NCBI GenBank assembly: GCA_963837285.1
Contig: CAWIMS010000001.1
Location: 558,001-622,000, forward strand
Length of the DNA stretch: 64,000 nt
Origin: Planosporangium sp963837285
Lineage (GTDB): Bacteria > Actinomycetota > Actinomycetes > Mycobacteriales > Micromonosporaceae
Reading direction: 5' to 3'
Positions 33,889 to 46,001 of this stretch are shown in pieces; the stretch's first letter is position 1, and every line of letters begins with the position of its first letter. The translations under genes and the position numbers were made by a program. Below the pieces are notes generated by a model. That model saw nothing but the letters and a program-made list of their open reading frames with translations. It made no database searches and had not been told where the DNA came from.

Positions 33889-34865
33889 GACTGCCCCCCA
33901 CCGAAGTACCGCCGGGGATTGTCGACGAGCATCTGCTCCACCTGCGCCTCGGTCACGCCGGCCGCGCGCAGGGCGGGGACGATGTCGTCGCTGATGTACT
34001 CGTAGTGCCAGTTCGGCGACACGGCCGCGTGTACCGCGTCGTGCGCCGCGCCGAAGTAGTCAATGAAGCACGACGCGTCGTGGGAGAGCACCATCCGGTC
34101 GGTGTACCCGCGCCCGGCGAGCGCCACGATCGTGTCGATCCGGTCGGGCGTCGGGTTGAACAGGTCCAGCCCGAACCGGTCCATGCCGAGCGTCGCGCCG
34201 GTGTCCGCCAACTCCATCAGGTAGTCGAGGTCGTTGCTGTCCCCGGCGTGCCCGATCACCACCTTGGTCAGGTCGACGCCCTCCTTGCCGAACAGGTCGA
34301 CCGCCAGCCGCCCGCTCTGCGCCGGCCCCGACGTGTGCACGGTGATCGGTGTGCCGGTCTCCACGCTGGTACGCGCGACCGCCCGCGCGATCCGCTCCAC
34401 GCCCGGGGTCAACCCGGCCGCCTCGACACAGCACTTGAGGAACGCGGCCTTCACGCCGGTCGAGCCGATCCCGTCCACGATGTCGCGGGTGAAGTCGGTG
34501 ACCATCGGCTCGGGCTGGTCGAGTAGCAGCCCGGGGCCGCGGTATGCGTACTGGTGCGGCAGTTCCTCGTACGCGTACAGGCCGGTCGCCACGATGATGT
34601 TGACGTCGACCTGGGCCGCGATGCGCTGGATCCGCGGAATGTAGCGGCCGAGCCCCCACACCGTCGGGTCGACGATCGTGGTGATCCCCTTCGCCCGCGC
34701 CGCGTTGAGCTTCGCGACCGCGTCGGCGACCCGGGTCTCCTCGTCCCACCAGTCCCCGTAATTTTGTACGTGCTCGGTCGACAGGACGAAGACATGCTCG
34801 TGCATCAGGGTGGGGCCGAGCGCGGCGACCTCGACAGGTCCCTTCACCGTTTCGACCGTGGGCAT
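33885..34865 (-). CDS. Phosphotriesterase-like (PTE/PHP-type) metal-dependent hydrolase
   Basis: 326 residues with the full metal-ligand set: H22 and H24 (MHEH), carboxylated-Lys candidate K144 (FLKCC), H177 (TVHTSG), H206 (IGHAGDSND) and D263 (SHDAS). The family includes lactonases and phosphotriesterases. Most actinobacterial members are lactonases or amidohydrolases acting on unknown substrates. It is first in a two-gene operon with the acyl-CoA ligase. An opening of a lactone followed by CoA activation would be consistent with both activities, but this is inference. Confidence 0.85.
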   Translation of the reverse strand: MPTVETVKGPVEVAALGPTLMHEHVFVLSTEHVQNYGDWWDEETRVADAVAKLNAARAKGITTIVDPTVWGLGRYIPRIQRIAAQVDVNIIVATGLYAYEELPHQYAYRGPGLLLDQPEPMVTDFTRDIVDGIGSTGVKAAFLKCCVEAAGLTPGVERIARAVARTSVETGTPITVHTSGPAQSGRLAVDLFGKEGVDLTKVVIGHAGDSNDLDYLMELADTGATLGMDRFGLDLFNPTPDRIDTIVALAGRGYTDRMVLSHDASCFIDYFGAAHDAVHAAVSPNWHYEYISDDIVPALRAAGVTEAQVEQMLVDNPRRYFGGGQS

Positions 34866-34962
34866 GAGGGACCTCCCTGGCGTCGCTGCTCGTTACTGCT
34901 TTGTTGCACGTGGGGCAGCGGGGCGCAAGGGGCTGGGCGGCTCTACTCGCCGCTACTCGCCG

Positions 34963-35154
34963 CTACTCGCCCAGGGCGTTGGCGGTGTTGTCGAAGGAGC
35001 CGCTGATCTTGTTGCCGAGGAAGGTCACTGCCGCGACCGCGGCGATCGCGATCAGGGCGACCATCAACGCGTACTCGACAGTCGCCGCCCCTCGGCCTCG
35101 GGTCGCCCACAGCGCCTGGATTTTGGCGACCAGCCGGGCAGCGGTGTAGTTCAT
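34963..35154 (-). CDS. Flp-family type IVb pilin
   Basis: 63 residues from ATG at 35154, six bases after GAGGAG. The prepilin cleavage region GRGAATVEYALMVALIAIAA carries the conserved Glu five residues into the mature helix, followed by a single hydrophobic segment and a short polar tail. Such pilins are processed by TadV-type peptidase and assembled by Tad machinery, none of which is visible nearby. The 3' end lies in three tandem 10-bp units (CTACTCGCCG) at 34944-34970 that include its stop codon. Confidence 0.85.
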   Translation of the reverse strand: MNYTAARLVAKIQALWATRGRGAATVEYALMVALIAIAAVAAVTFLGNKISGSFDNTANALGE

Positions 35155-35251
35155 GGGTACTCCTCGGGTGCTCTTCGGTTGCAATTGAAGAGTCAACCCG
35201 GTGCGGTGGGGAGTCCGCTGCCATGCGCCTGGTCGGTATTCGTGTCGCCTT

Positions 35252-35326
35252 GATCGGCACAACTTCCCGGAACTTGTGGTATCCGGGGTCGGTTTTGACC
35301 ACAAGTTCCGGGAAGTTGTGCCGATC
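35252..35326. repeat. Long palindromic repeat, copy 4
   Basis: Perfect 29-bp arms (35252-35280 and 35298-35326) around a 17-nt loop, with core CACAACTTCCCGGAA. It lies between the TM2 gene, whose transcript runs into it, and the Flp pilin gene on the same strand. The longest stem of the family. Confidence 0.92.
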
Positions 35327-35337
35327 TTCGTAGCCTT

Positions 35338-35413
35338 GGTCGCGTCCTGGTCGCGTCCTGGTCGCGTCCTGGTCGCGTCCTGGTCGCGTCCTGGTCGCGT
35401 CCTAGTCGCGTCC
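35338..35413. repeat. 11-bp minisatellite at the 3' end of the TM2 gene
   Basis: Six units of GGTCGCGTCCT followed by AGTCGCGTCCT and a partial AGTCGCG. On the minus strand the units read AGGACGCGACC, and the TM2 stop codon and last codons lie in the first units, so the array appears to have grown out of the gene's end. Confidence 0.92.
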
Positions 35414-36018
35414 TAGTCGCGGAGGACGCGGCCCTCGGCGTCGGTGCCGCCGTTGACCAGGATCATGATCCCGTCGATCAGGCCCCAGAAGTGCCCGAGC
35501 CCGCACGTCAACAGCGTCACGACGAGCTGGCCGACCGCGATCGAGGTGTGGCCGGTGTAGAACCGCCCGGCGCCGAAGCCGCCGAGCGCGATGCCGAGCA
35601 CGCCGGCGACGACCTTGCTCTTGTCGGACATCGGGCGGCCGTAGGGGTCGTACTGCTGCTGGTACCCCGGAGGCGCCTGCTGGTACCCGCCGGCATAGGC
35701 GGGCACCGGGTACCCGGGCTGGCCGGAGGTCGGCTGGGCGTAACCGGGCGGGCCCGATGTCGGCTGCTGCCCGTACTGCGGCTGTTGCCCGTACTGGGCC
35801 TGCTGGCCGTACTGCGGCTGCTGGCCGTAGGCGGGCGGCTGTGGATCCGGGGCGGCGTAGCCGGCTGGCAGACCGGGGTACGCCGGTGGGTTCATCTTCT
35901 GCGTGAGATCGGCATCCGAGTGGGGAGCCGTCGGATCGGACGCGGCAGGTGTGGGCGCGGTGGCGTCGAAGCGCTGGGTCGGATCAGACGCGCCCGGGTT
36001 GCTCGGGGTCTCGGACAT
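35413..36018 (-). CDS. TM2 domain-containing membrane protein
   Basis: 201 residues from ATG at 36018. The N-terminal 130 residues are disordered and rich in Pro, Gln, Tyr and Gly, with QYGQQ/PQYGQQ repeats and a GYQQAPPGYQQQYDPYGR stretch. Then comes the TM2 domain: SKVVAGVLGIALGGFGAGRF, YTGHTSIAVGQLVVTLLTCG and a second helix ending GTDAEGRVLRD. TM2 proteins are two-helix membrane proteins of uncertain role, often with prion-like N-termini in actinobacteria. The open frame upstream of 36018 lies in the 3' neighbour's promoter region. The stop lies in an 11-bp minisatellite. Confidence 0.85.
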   Translation of the reverse strand: MSETPSNPGASDPTQRFDATAPTPAASDPTAPHSDADLTQKMNPPAYPGLPAGYAAPDPQPPAYGQQPQYGQQAQYGQQPQYGQQPTSGPPGYAQPTSGQPGYPVPAYAGGYQQAPPGYQQQYDPYGRPMSDKSKVVAGVLGIALGGFGAGRFYTGHTSIAVGQLVVTLLTCGLGHFWGLIDGIMILVNGGTDAEGRVLRD

Positions 36019-36082
36019 CCCCAGAGGGTACGACAACAGGTCGGGCCGGGAGTGCCGATGGCCGACACTCCCGCCGGTGACC

Positions 36083-39000
36083 TCAGTACGGAAGGGTCCA
36101 GTTTTGGGCGTCGCCGCCGTTGCAGTCATAGATCCAGAGCTGGTTGCCATTGGTAGGTGCACCGTATGGGTCATCGAGGCAGCGGCCGGACACCGGGTTG
36201 ACGATCGAGTTGTTAGGCCCGCTTATCCACTGCTGTGCGCCATTGCCGACGCAGGTGTAGAGCTGGACTCTGGCGAAGTTGTCAGTGGCGGCGTTGGTGA
36301 TGTCTAGGCACATGCCGTTGATGCGAACGGTGCCGTCTCCGACCGCGGTCCACTGCTGGGCGAGGCTGCCGTTACAGTCCCGGAGTTGAACCGGATTCCC
36401 CAGGCCAGCCCCGTTGCCCCTATCGTCCACACACTTTACGGGCAGTATTGATCGTATCGGCCCGCTGATGCTGAGGTGGAGGCCCCACACCTGGGCGCTG
36501 GTATTGACACAGAAGTAGAGAGAGACCTGTGTCAGGTCCGTCGACGTGCCGTTCGGGTCGTCGACGCAGAGGCCCGAATTGACGTTCACCAGCGAGTAGC
36601 TTGGACCGGCTTGCCACTGCTGAGACGCCGCACCGGTGCAGTCGAAGAGCTGTATTTTCGCTCCGCTCGTGGTAGCTCCACCGGCTACGTCCAGGCACTT
36701 GCCGCTGATGCGCACCGTCCCGTCGCCCGGCGTCGACCACAGTTGGGCGACGCCTCCGTTGCACCCGTAGATGACGATCGGGTTGCTATTCGTCGATAGA
36801 CCGTGAAGGTTGTCGAGGCATTTGCCATTGACGCCAGATCGGAACATACCGACGGCTTGGTTGAGTGTGAACGCCTGCTGTGGGGAACCATTGCAGTCCC
36901 AGATCTGTACACCAGTCCCGTTGACGCCCGAATTGCCAGCGCCGTCGACATCGAGGCAGCGCCCAGAGTACGGGTTGCGTAGAGCGCCGAGGGTGGTCCG
37001 GGTCCATTGCTGTGCCCGGGCGCCAGGTATGCAGTTGTAGAGGCTGACCTGACTGCCGTTGTCGGTACGTTCGTAGGAGATGTCGAGACACTGGTTGTTG
37101 ACCCGAACTGTACCATCGCCGGGCGTGGTCCAGGTCTGTGCGCTGCTGTTGGCACAGTCTCTGATCTGAACGGGATGGCCAGCATTCGCAAGTGTGTCGG
37201 TGGCGTCAAGACATTTGTTGAAGATGCCGGAGTGGAACGGTCCGGTCGGCGCGAGCGGACTGGTGACTGGGGCGGCGAGATGGTTAGCGCCGTTGTTGCG
37301 GTAGGCGTTGAGCTTGCCATCGCTCGTGATAGTCCACAGGTCGGGCCTTCCGTCCACATCGAGGTCGGCGCCGGTGATTGTGGGAACGGTGGTGGCTTTG
37401 AATCCGCTCGTGGCGTAGACGGTTTTGGTGCTCGCGGGGCCACCGGGTGGGACGGGGGCATCCGGGTTGGTGAGGTCCGCGGTGTAGAGATCGAGTTCCC
37501 CGGTGGTGTTGTCGCGGGCGAACAGGGCGGGCGTATCGCCAACAGCGGTGGCGGTGATGGTGCGGTTGCTCCAGCCTGTGGACAACGGTTGGGGGTTGTC
37601 GTAGGCAGTGGCCGGGGGGAGGAGGGGGGTATAGAGGTAGAGGGTGTCGCCGATGATCGCGTACAGGTCGGGCAGCGCCAGGCCGGTGACCGACGGACCC
37701 GGCGCGGCGACGATTTGGTCGACGCTTTGACTGCCAGGGGTGTTGTCGACTTTGGGTAGGTAAAGAGCCTTGATGGTGGCGGGGTCGGGGGTGGCGGTGG
37801 TGCCGTCGCCGAGGCCGGGAGGGCCTCGACGTTGCCGGTGCTGTCGCCGCGGGGGAGCTTGACGAGTAGGTCTTGGATGCCGTCGCGGTGAAGTCGGCGG
37901 CAGTGACGGTGGCGCCGGTCCAGTCGCTGGCGGTGTTAGTGGCGCCTGGTCGACCGGTGCCGTGGCGCCAACCTGCGTGGCGGAGTTGACGTGACCGGCT
38001 TTGTCGGTGCCGGCGAACAGCCATAGGCCGGGCAGGGAGACAGTTCCGACGGCGAGAGCATCAGGGACGCCATCGCCAGTTAGGTCGCCCGCGGGGTCCG
38101 GGGTGGTAATGCCGGCGGTGTGGAAGGGATAGGTGGTAGTGGCGCTGGGGTTTCCGGCGGTGTCGACGGCGTAGACGTAGAGGGTGTTGGTATCGGCGCG
38201 GCGGGGGGTGATGGTGACGGTCGTGGCCGCGCCGTTGGGTTGGGCGGGCACGACAACGGCGGTTGGGAACAGGGTGGGGCCGTGAGGGAGGGTGGCTGGC
38301 GGTGGGGTGTTGAGGCTGTAGACGTAGCTGGCGGGATCCTCGGTGCGATCGGTGGGCGGGGTGAACGCGAAGGTGGCGGGAGTGCGGGCCGGTGGCCCTG
38401 TCTGGCCTGGCGGATATGTCGTCGATGACACCGTCGGCGGGTCGGGCTGGGTTTGGTCGATGGTGAATCGGCAGGTGCCGGTGGCTGGGCTGACGGTGCG
38501 ACCGTCGTTGGCGCGTACCGCCAGGTGTAGGTATGGCTGTTGGTGAACCGGCTGGCGGGCAGGGTGACCGAGGCGGTTTGCTGGTTGCTGACTGTCAGGG
38601 CCGGAGTGGACAGGGTGGTATTCGTGGTCGCGTCGGTGACGGTGAAGTCGGCTTCGACCTGGCCCTGGGAGCCGTCCGGGTCGGACATCTGTTCTTGTAG
38701 TGCGACCGCGGTGTTGCCGATGAGCCCGCCGGTACAGGACACGGCGGGGCTGGTAACCGGTTTGGCGGGGATGTTGGGCGGAGTGTCGAACTGGATGACG
38801 AGGGTCGGGTTGTTGTAGAAGCGTCGCCAACTCCACTGTTTGTCTCATCTTCGTTGTAGAGACCCAGAGTGTCAGTGGACCAGTGGGCAGCAGCGGCTTC
38901 TATGAGGGCGCCGGTGACGTTCCACTGACCTGCATGGGGTTGTCACTGTGGTCGGCGCGCCAGTTTCCAGGTGTGGACTGGCGGTCGATCAACCGGCCTT

Positions 39001-40251
39001 TGCACGGTTGGTGGTCCCAATCAGTGCCTGCGCCGATAGGGCAGACCAGGTTGACATCGACGTAGAAGGCGTCCTTGCTGGCGGACCATACTTCCTTGGC
39101 CTGCAGAGTGGCGTTGACGATGTCAGTGCCCCACAGGAAGCTGGGGACCGGGAACTGGAAGAACGATCGTGCGGTGAAGTATGGGGTTTCGTGCCCCTGG
39201 TATCCCGCGCGGGCGTAGTCGTTGACGTTGTAGTACTTCACGTCGTGGCGATGGCTGTCGACGTAGGTCCATGCAGACGGGCCGCTCCAGGTCCAGCTGG
39301 GGCTCCATGAAGGGTCGATGATCACGGGCCAGCGGGTGCCTGCGGCGGTGAGCATGTTGTGGTCTGGGGTGAGGGTGACCGTGTTGCCGGCGACCGCGAC
39401 AGCGACAGGGGCGATGCTGGCGCCGTCCGCCGGTTCGGCCAGCGAGATGTCCGCCGAGTCGGCTGCTGTTCCGGCGGGCTTTCGGTGCGGCCCCGCTGGT
39501 CGGCGTGTCCCACATGAGTGCACTGGGGCGGCGAAACGTACCCGGTTGACGTCATCGGTGGCGGTGATGTTCCCGGCTTGGTCGGCAGCGAGGGTGACGC
39601 CGGTGACGGCGGTGGCCAGCCGCAGAGTGGCAAGCGCTGGATTGGCCGCCGCGGCAGCGTCGTGCACGATCAGGATGTGGGAGAACCCGCCCTGTTCGGT
39701 GGCGGTGACGACGAGGTCGACACCGGGTAGGACGTTATTGTAGGTGGCTGTCGCGTCGGACACGGTCGGGGTCGGTAGCGGAGCGGTCCAGGAGATCGCC
39801 AGCCGGGTGCCGGCGTTGGTCATGGTGGCAAGGGGACCATTACCCCCGCCGGACAACACCAAGCCGGACGCCGACACGGCCGGCTCTAAGCTGCGATCCG
39901 GGTTGCGTCGCAGCGTGGCGTCGAGGCCAGTCCAGGAACCGCCACGTTTCGTGCGTACCGGCAATGGATTTAGCTGGAGGGTTGTGCTGCCGTCCGGGTT
40001 GGCAAGGATCCGTGGGTAGCCGTGGCTGCGGAGGTGACCTCGGCGGGGCGGCCGCTCGCTTTCGCCTGCGTGGTACTTGCTGCCACACTGCCCGGCTTCG
40101 GCCCGGCGGGCGCCGGTGCGGCGGTTACGGCTGGTCTGGTCGGTCTTGCCTGTGCGGCAGCCGCGGGTCCGGTAAGGACAGCGGCAAAGACGGTCGTGGC
40201 GGCGAGCGCCGTTGTGAGCCGAAGCGGAGTGCGGGCAGCCGTGATGGCCAT
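36083..40251 (-). pseudogene. Secreted FG-GAP/ricin-B-lectin protein, several frameshifts
   Basis: ATG at 40251, behind GGGGAGATCAC, opens a signal peptide (TTALAATTVFAAVLTGPAAA). An RHS-neighbour-type beta-rich region follows (LANPDGSTTLQLNPLPVRT, NVLPGVDLVVTATEQGGFSH), then fibronectin/Ig-like sequence, FG-GAP repeats (ITGADLDVDGRPDLWTITSD), and three ricin-type beta-trefoils with QxW motifs (CANSSAQTW, CNGGVAQLW, CNGSLAQQW) ending in DCNGGDAQNWTLPY at 36083. The reading frame must change near 40030, 38930, 38840, 38530, 37950 and 37830, yet sequence on each side remains coding. It is about 1380 residues if repaired. It diverges from the RHS gene and is probably an exported carbohydrate-binding partner. 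Confidence 0.75.
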
Positions 40252-43200
40252 GTGATCTCCCCAGGTCCGTGCGCGTCACAAGCCACCGGGCCTCCGCGAA
40301 CGGGTGGCGGGCTTGTGGACGTATGTGCGGCAGGCTACCGGTGCGACGGCCACGAAGTCGAGGGTTTCGTCGTCAAGTCACTGACAGTGGTAAAGGTCTA
40401 TTAAAGCGGGTGTGGATACGATACGGTGCGCTCCACCATTCGGTGTGATTCTGGGAGCGAAACGTGGACACCGTCACGGCCGGATCCAAGCTGAACAAGT
40501 CTGTCTTGTACGGCGAGACACCTATCATCTCTGTGCGACAAGCACGGCTGCCGGCGCGTTTGCGCGGCTCGGGCGTCGGTGTATTGGTGGTGACGCTGAC
40601 CGCTGGTCTGCTTACCGCGGTGCCGTGGCCGGTCGCCGCAGCCCCGGCCACACCGAGACCTCCGCACGTTCCGAGCGTGCACGGAGTGACCCCAAAGCCG
40701 GCCCGGCCGGCCCATCCGCATAACGACGCGGCCGTTGCGTGGCATGCGCCGAAGGTGTCCTGGCCGGCAGCGGGCTCGGCGACGGTCGATCTGACCCGGG
40801 TGCGGCCAGCAGCGGATGCGGAGACCCGGCCGGGTCAGGTGGTCACCCAGGGCGCGGCGGCGGCGAGTGTCACCGCCGGGCCGCTCCCCGTCCGCATTGG
40901 CCGTGTCTCCGCCGCGGGACCGTCGCAGGTGTCGGTATCGCTTTTGGACCGGGCGGCGGCGCAGCGCGTCGCGGTGGATGGCCTGCTATTGACCGTCACC
41001 CCAACCGGTCCTGACGCGGGTATCGACGTCAACACCGGAGCGGGTCAACTGTCGTGTCGGCGGGCACCACGGCATGTTCCGGCGCGCGTACGGGCAACTT
41101 CGTGACTGGCTGCGGCTGGTCACCCTGCCGAGTTGCGCGATGACGACCCCGTGGGTGGCGTCCTGTCAGGTGCAGAGTCCGTTGGAGACGGTCAACAACC
41201 GGGCGGCGAAGACGGTGACCGCCCGAGTGAACCTGGCCGACGCGCGCAGCACGTCGACGATGGTGCTCGCGGCGACGTCGGCGCCGGCAGGCGGGTCCGG
41301 TTCGGGCAACGCGCCGAAGACCGGGGATGCGTGCTGGGCCGGGCCGTCCCTGCATGTGTCGTTCGGGTCGATCTCGGGGGATCTGGTCAACGATCCGGCG
41401 ACGCTGACCGGATGGCGTGTGTCGAACGATGACGGCACCCGGGTCGACTATGTAACCGGTGGCGTCAACGGCACCTTCGATGGCGGCTACTGGCGGTTGA
41501 CCGGCCGTAACGGCACCCAGTACTTCTTCGGGCGCAACCAGCTATCGGGCTACGGCGCCAACACACCGGCGACGAACTCGGCGTGGACCGAGCCGGTCTA
41601 CAACAACCCACCCGGCTGCGGTGCGGCGTCATGCACCATGGCGTGGCGGTGGAACCTCGACTACGTCGTGGACACCCATCACCGGGCGGCGGCCTACTTC
41701 TACACTCCGGAGAGGGCTTCTACGGCGCCAACGCCGCGACCACTGGGGTGTCGTATGTGCGGGGCGGTTCGCTCGACCATGTCAACTACGGTCTGACCGA
41801 TCCCACCCCCTACAGCGGACAGGCACCGGCACGGGTACCCGTTCACCGTCGATGAGCGTTGCGTCGAATCACCCACGGTGTGCGCGCCAGGCAGCTTCGA
41901 CGCAGCCAAGAGCAAGTGGCCAGATGTGCCTGGAGATCAAAGCTGCAACTCCGGAGCAGCATGCAGCAATCATTCGCCGACCTTCTGGTCACGTAAACGC
42001 CGGACCGGGATCACCACCGAGATCCGCGACGGCACCGGCGGGTGGACCACCGTCGACTCGTACAAGCTCAAGCAGTCATTCCCTGACCCAGGTGACGGCA
42101 CCACCCCAGCGATGTGGCTGGATTCCATCCAGCACACTGGCGGCACCGGCGTTAGCGCAGTCACCCTTCCGGCGGCGACCTTCGCCGCCACGAAGTTGGC
42201 CAACCGGGCGGACGGCATCGACGGGGCACCGGCGATGGTGCCAACCGCATCTCCGCCGTCACGACGGAGACCGGGGAGATCATCGGCGTGCAGTACAAGA
42301 CCGAATGCGCCGCCCCGGTCCGCCTCGACCCGGTTGTCAATACCAGCCTGTGCTATCCGGTGTACTGGACGATGGAAGGCCACAGCAGTCCGACCCTGGA
42401 CTGGTTCCACAAGTACGTGGTAACCGAGATCGACGATCAGGACCCAACGGGCACGATCGGCCCCGACGGTCGACCCGCAACCCCCGCCGGTGGTTACTAC
42501 CTACACCTACCTCGGCGGTGGCGGTTGGCATTTCGACGACAACGAGATCGTCAAGCCCCAGCACCGTACCTACGGGCAGTGGCGCGGCTTCGGTCGGGTG
42601 CAGACCCGTACCGGCAACGGCGACCCCGACCCACGGACCCTGTCGGAGACCATCTTCTACCGGGGTCTGGACGGCGACACCCAACCCGGCGGCGGGCATC
42701 GGACTGCCACGGTCGGCCTTTACCGCCGTCCCGGTACCGGGCGCGGCCGGTGCCGTACCGGACACCAACGAACTCGCCGGCTCGGTCCGGGAAACGGTCA
42801 GCTTCAACGGTGATGGCGGGCCAGCCGACCACGCCACCGTTACCGACTACTGGGTTAGTCCGCCGACCGCCCGCCGCGCCCGGGCCGGGCTGCCGGACCT
42901 GACCGCCAGCTATCACCCGGACCGCGTCCACCCGCACCACCACCGCGATTACCTCCAGCAACGCAGTCTCGTGGCGCACCACACAGACCGACACCAGCTA
43001 CGACACCACCACCGGCCTACCAGTCGTGGTCTACGACCACGGTGACATCACCAAAGCGGACCAGGCGCGCTGCACCACCACGACCTACGCGCCCGCCAAC
43101 GTTGGCAACCTCGTCGGCCTGCCCGCCGAGGTCGAGACCGACGCCAGGCCGTGCGGCGCGTCTGGAGTCAACGGACTTACTCCACCCGCCGGGCGAGCCG

Positions 43201-46001
43201 GCCGGCCGACGTCATCTCCGACGTGCGCACGTACTACGACAACCCCGAGGTCGCCACTACGGGCGACAAGCGGCTTCAATGGTCGTGATGTGAAGCTCAG
43301 CCAACAGGCCACCGACTACACCAGCGGCGCGTTCACCTATCTGACCAAGACCAAGAGCCTCTACGACGAAAGGGCCGGCCACCCAGGTCACCGATGCGAA
43401 CAACAACAACACCACCACCGGCTACACCGACACCGCCGGGCTGACCACACAGGTCGCCACCAGCAACCCGCTCAAGCAGACCACCACCATCACGCTCGAC
43501 CCCACCCGAGGCCTGACCCTCACCACGCTTGACCCGAACAACCTCCAGACTGATCTGCGCTACGACGCGCTGGGCCGGTTGACGGGGGTGCGGCGGCCCG
43601 GGCGCAACCGCAGCGACGGCGCGAACCTCGTCTTCAGCTACCAGGTCTCCCAAAGCACACCGTCGACGATCACCACAAAGACCCTCAACTTCGGGGGCAG
43701 CTACAACACCTCGGTCGCCTTCTACGACGCGATGACCCGGCCCCGGCAAACCCAAACCTCGGTACCGAACACGTCTATCGGTCGGCTGGTCACCGATACC
43801 TTTTATGACAGCCACGGCTGGGCGGTTAAGGTCAACAACGCATACTCCGACGACAGCAATCCTCCCACCACGACCCTCGTAGACATGGTCGGTTACGACC
43901 AACGCATCCCCAACCAGGACCTCATCAGCTACGACGGGCTCGGCCGGAAAACCGTCGTCGTGTCGAATGCCAAAGGCGTCAACCAGTGGCAGACCGCCAT
44001 GGTCTACGGCGGGGACCGCACGACCGTCATCCCGCCACGAGGTGCCACCCCCACGACCGCAGTCGTCGACGCCCTCGGTCGCAAAACCGAACTCGACTCC
44101 TACACCACACCACCCACGATCGCCGGAGGGCAGGTCACCGGCTCTCACACCACCATCCGCTATGGCTACGACCACCGCGGCAACCCTGCGACCATCACCG
44201 ACGATCGCGGCGCTATCTGGACATCTGTCTTCAACCTGCTCGGTCAGGTCGTCACCAAGACCGACCCAGACGCCGGCACCAGCCAACTGACCTACGACAA
44301 CGTCGGCAACGTCGCCACCACGACCGATGCGCGCGCCACACTCTCCTATAGCTACGATCCACTGGGCCGCAAAACCGGCATTTATCACGGTCCCCTCAGC
44401 ACATCACCGATGCTCGCCGCGTGGAGCTACGACACCGCAACCCCCAACGGCATCGGCAAACCCGCCTCGGCCACCAGTTACGACAACGGCTACGCCTACA
44501 CCACGAGCGCCAGCGGTGGCTACGACACCTTCGGCAACCCCCTCGCCACCACCGTCAGCATTCCCGCCGACCCGACCAATGGCGTCCTCTCCCGCGACTA
44601 CACCTTCACCCACGTCTACGACGCCCGAACCGGGGTACCAATCCAGACCAGATACACCGCCGCTGGCGGCCTACCTGCGAAACCGTCAGCTATGGCCACG
44701 ATGCGTACGGCGACTTCACTGCCGTCGGTGGACTCGGTGACTACACCGACTCTCCTCCTACGACCAGTTCGGCCGGGTCTACACCACCAAACTCGGCCTC
44801 GGCACCGACCCGACCGTAACCCTCAAAGCCGACTACACCTACGACGAACACACCAGCCGTCTCACCACCGCTACCCTTTACCACCGCATCCAAGATGCAC
44901 CTGACGTCGACAAGATCACCTACTTCTACGATCCAGCCGGGCAACTCACCTCGACCACTGATCTACGCAACAACACCACCAGCGAAACCCAGTGTTACCA
45001 CTACGACCTACTCGGTCGGCTCACCGAGGCCTGGACCTCGAGCGATAATATGCGCTACCGATGTGGCCGCCAGCGGAAACGCCACGGTCAGTGGGATCAG
45101 CCCGTACTGGACCAGCTGGACCTACAACGCCGTCGGCGACCGCACTCGGCAGACCCAACACGCCCTCCCCGGTAGCGGCGGCGACACCGTCACCGACTAC
45201 ACGTACAACAACGCCCAACCGCACACCCTCGCCGCCACCGCCACCAGCGGACCGGTCGGCGTCAGCAGCACCAGCTACGGTTACGACCCCACCGGCAACA
45301 CCACCACCCGCAGTACCCCTGACCACGGCACCCAGTCATTCACCTGGAACAGCCAAGGCCGACTCGCGGCCGTCACCCCCGGTGCGGCCGCAAGCATTGC
45401 GAAGCCGAAGACCGGCATCGTCGGCCCGAAAGTCGCCGACGCGACCCAAGCTGCCTACACCTACGACCCTGACGGCAACCTCCTTATCCAACGAAACCCG
45501 GCCGCCAACACCACCACCCTCTACCTCCCAGGCGAAGAACTCACTGTCAACACCGCCACCAACATCACCGCCGCACGCCGTTACTACAGCGGACCTACCG
45601 GCATCACCGCCGTCCGGACCGGCACCAAAGCCACCAGCTACAGCTATCTCGTCCCTGACCCCAACGGTACGGCCACCCTCACCCTCGACCACAACACCCA
45701 ATACCCGAGCTGGCGCGACCGCGCTCCGTATGGCACCCCCCGAGGCACCCAACCGACCACATGGCCGGACACCCACGACTACCTCGGTAAACCTACGGAT
45801 ACCGCCACTGGCCTGAGCCTGCTCGGCGCTAGGCAATATGACCCCGCCCTCGGCCGGTTCCTCTCCGTCGACCCCATCCTCCAAACCACTGACACCAACC
45901 AGATCGGCGGCTACACCTACTCCGCCGACGACCCCATCAACAACGCCGACCCAGCCGGCCTCGACCCCTGCCCGCACGGCGGCGGCGGCTGCGCCAACGA
46001 C

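Noticed and set aside
33554..34526. Plus-strand frames over the phosphotriesterase-like gene
   Set aside because: Shadow frames; no recognisable domain.
15612..35326. The four long palindromes as a CRISPR array
   Set aside because: They are kilobases apart, each is a single palindrome, and there are no regularly spaced repeats and spacers.
35338..35413. The 11-bp array as a CRISPR
   Set aside because: Units are adjacent with no spacers.
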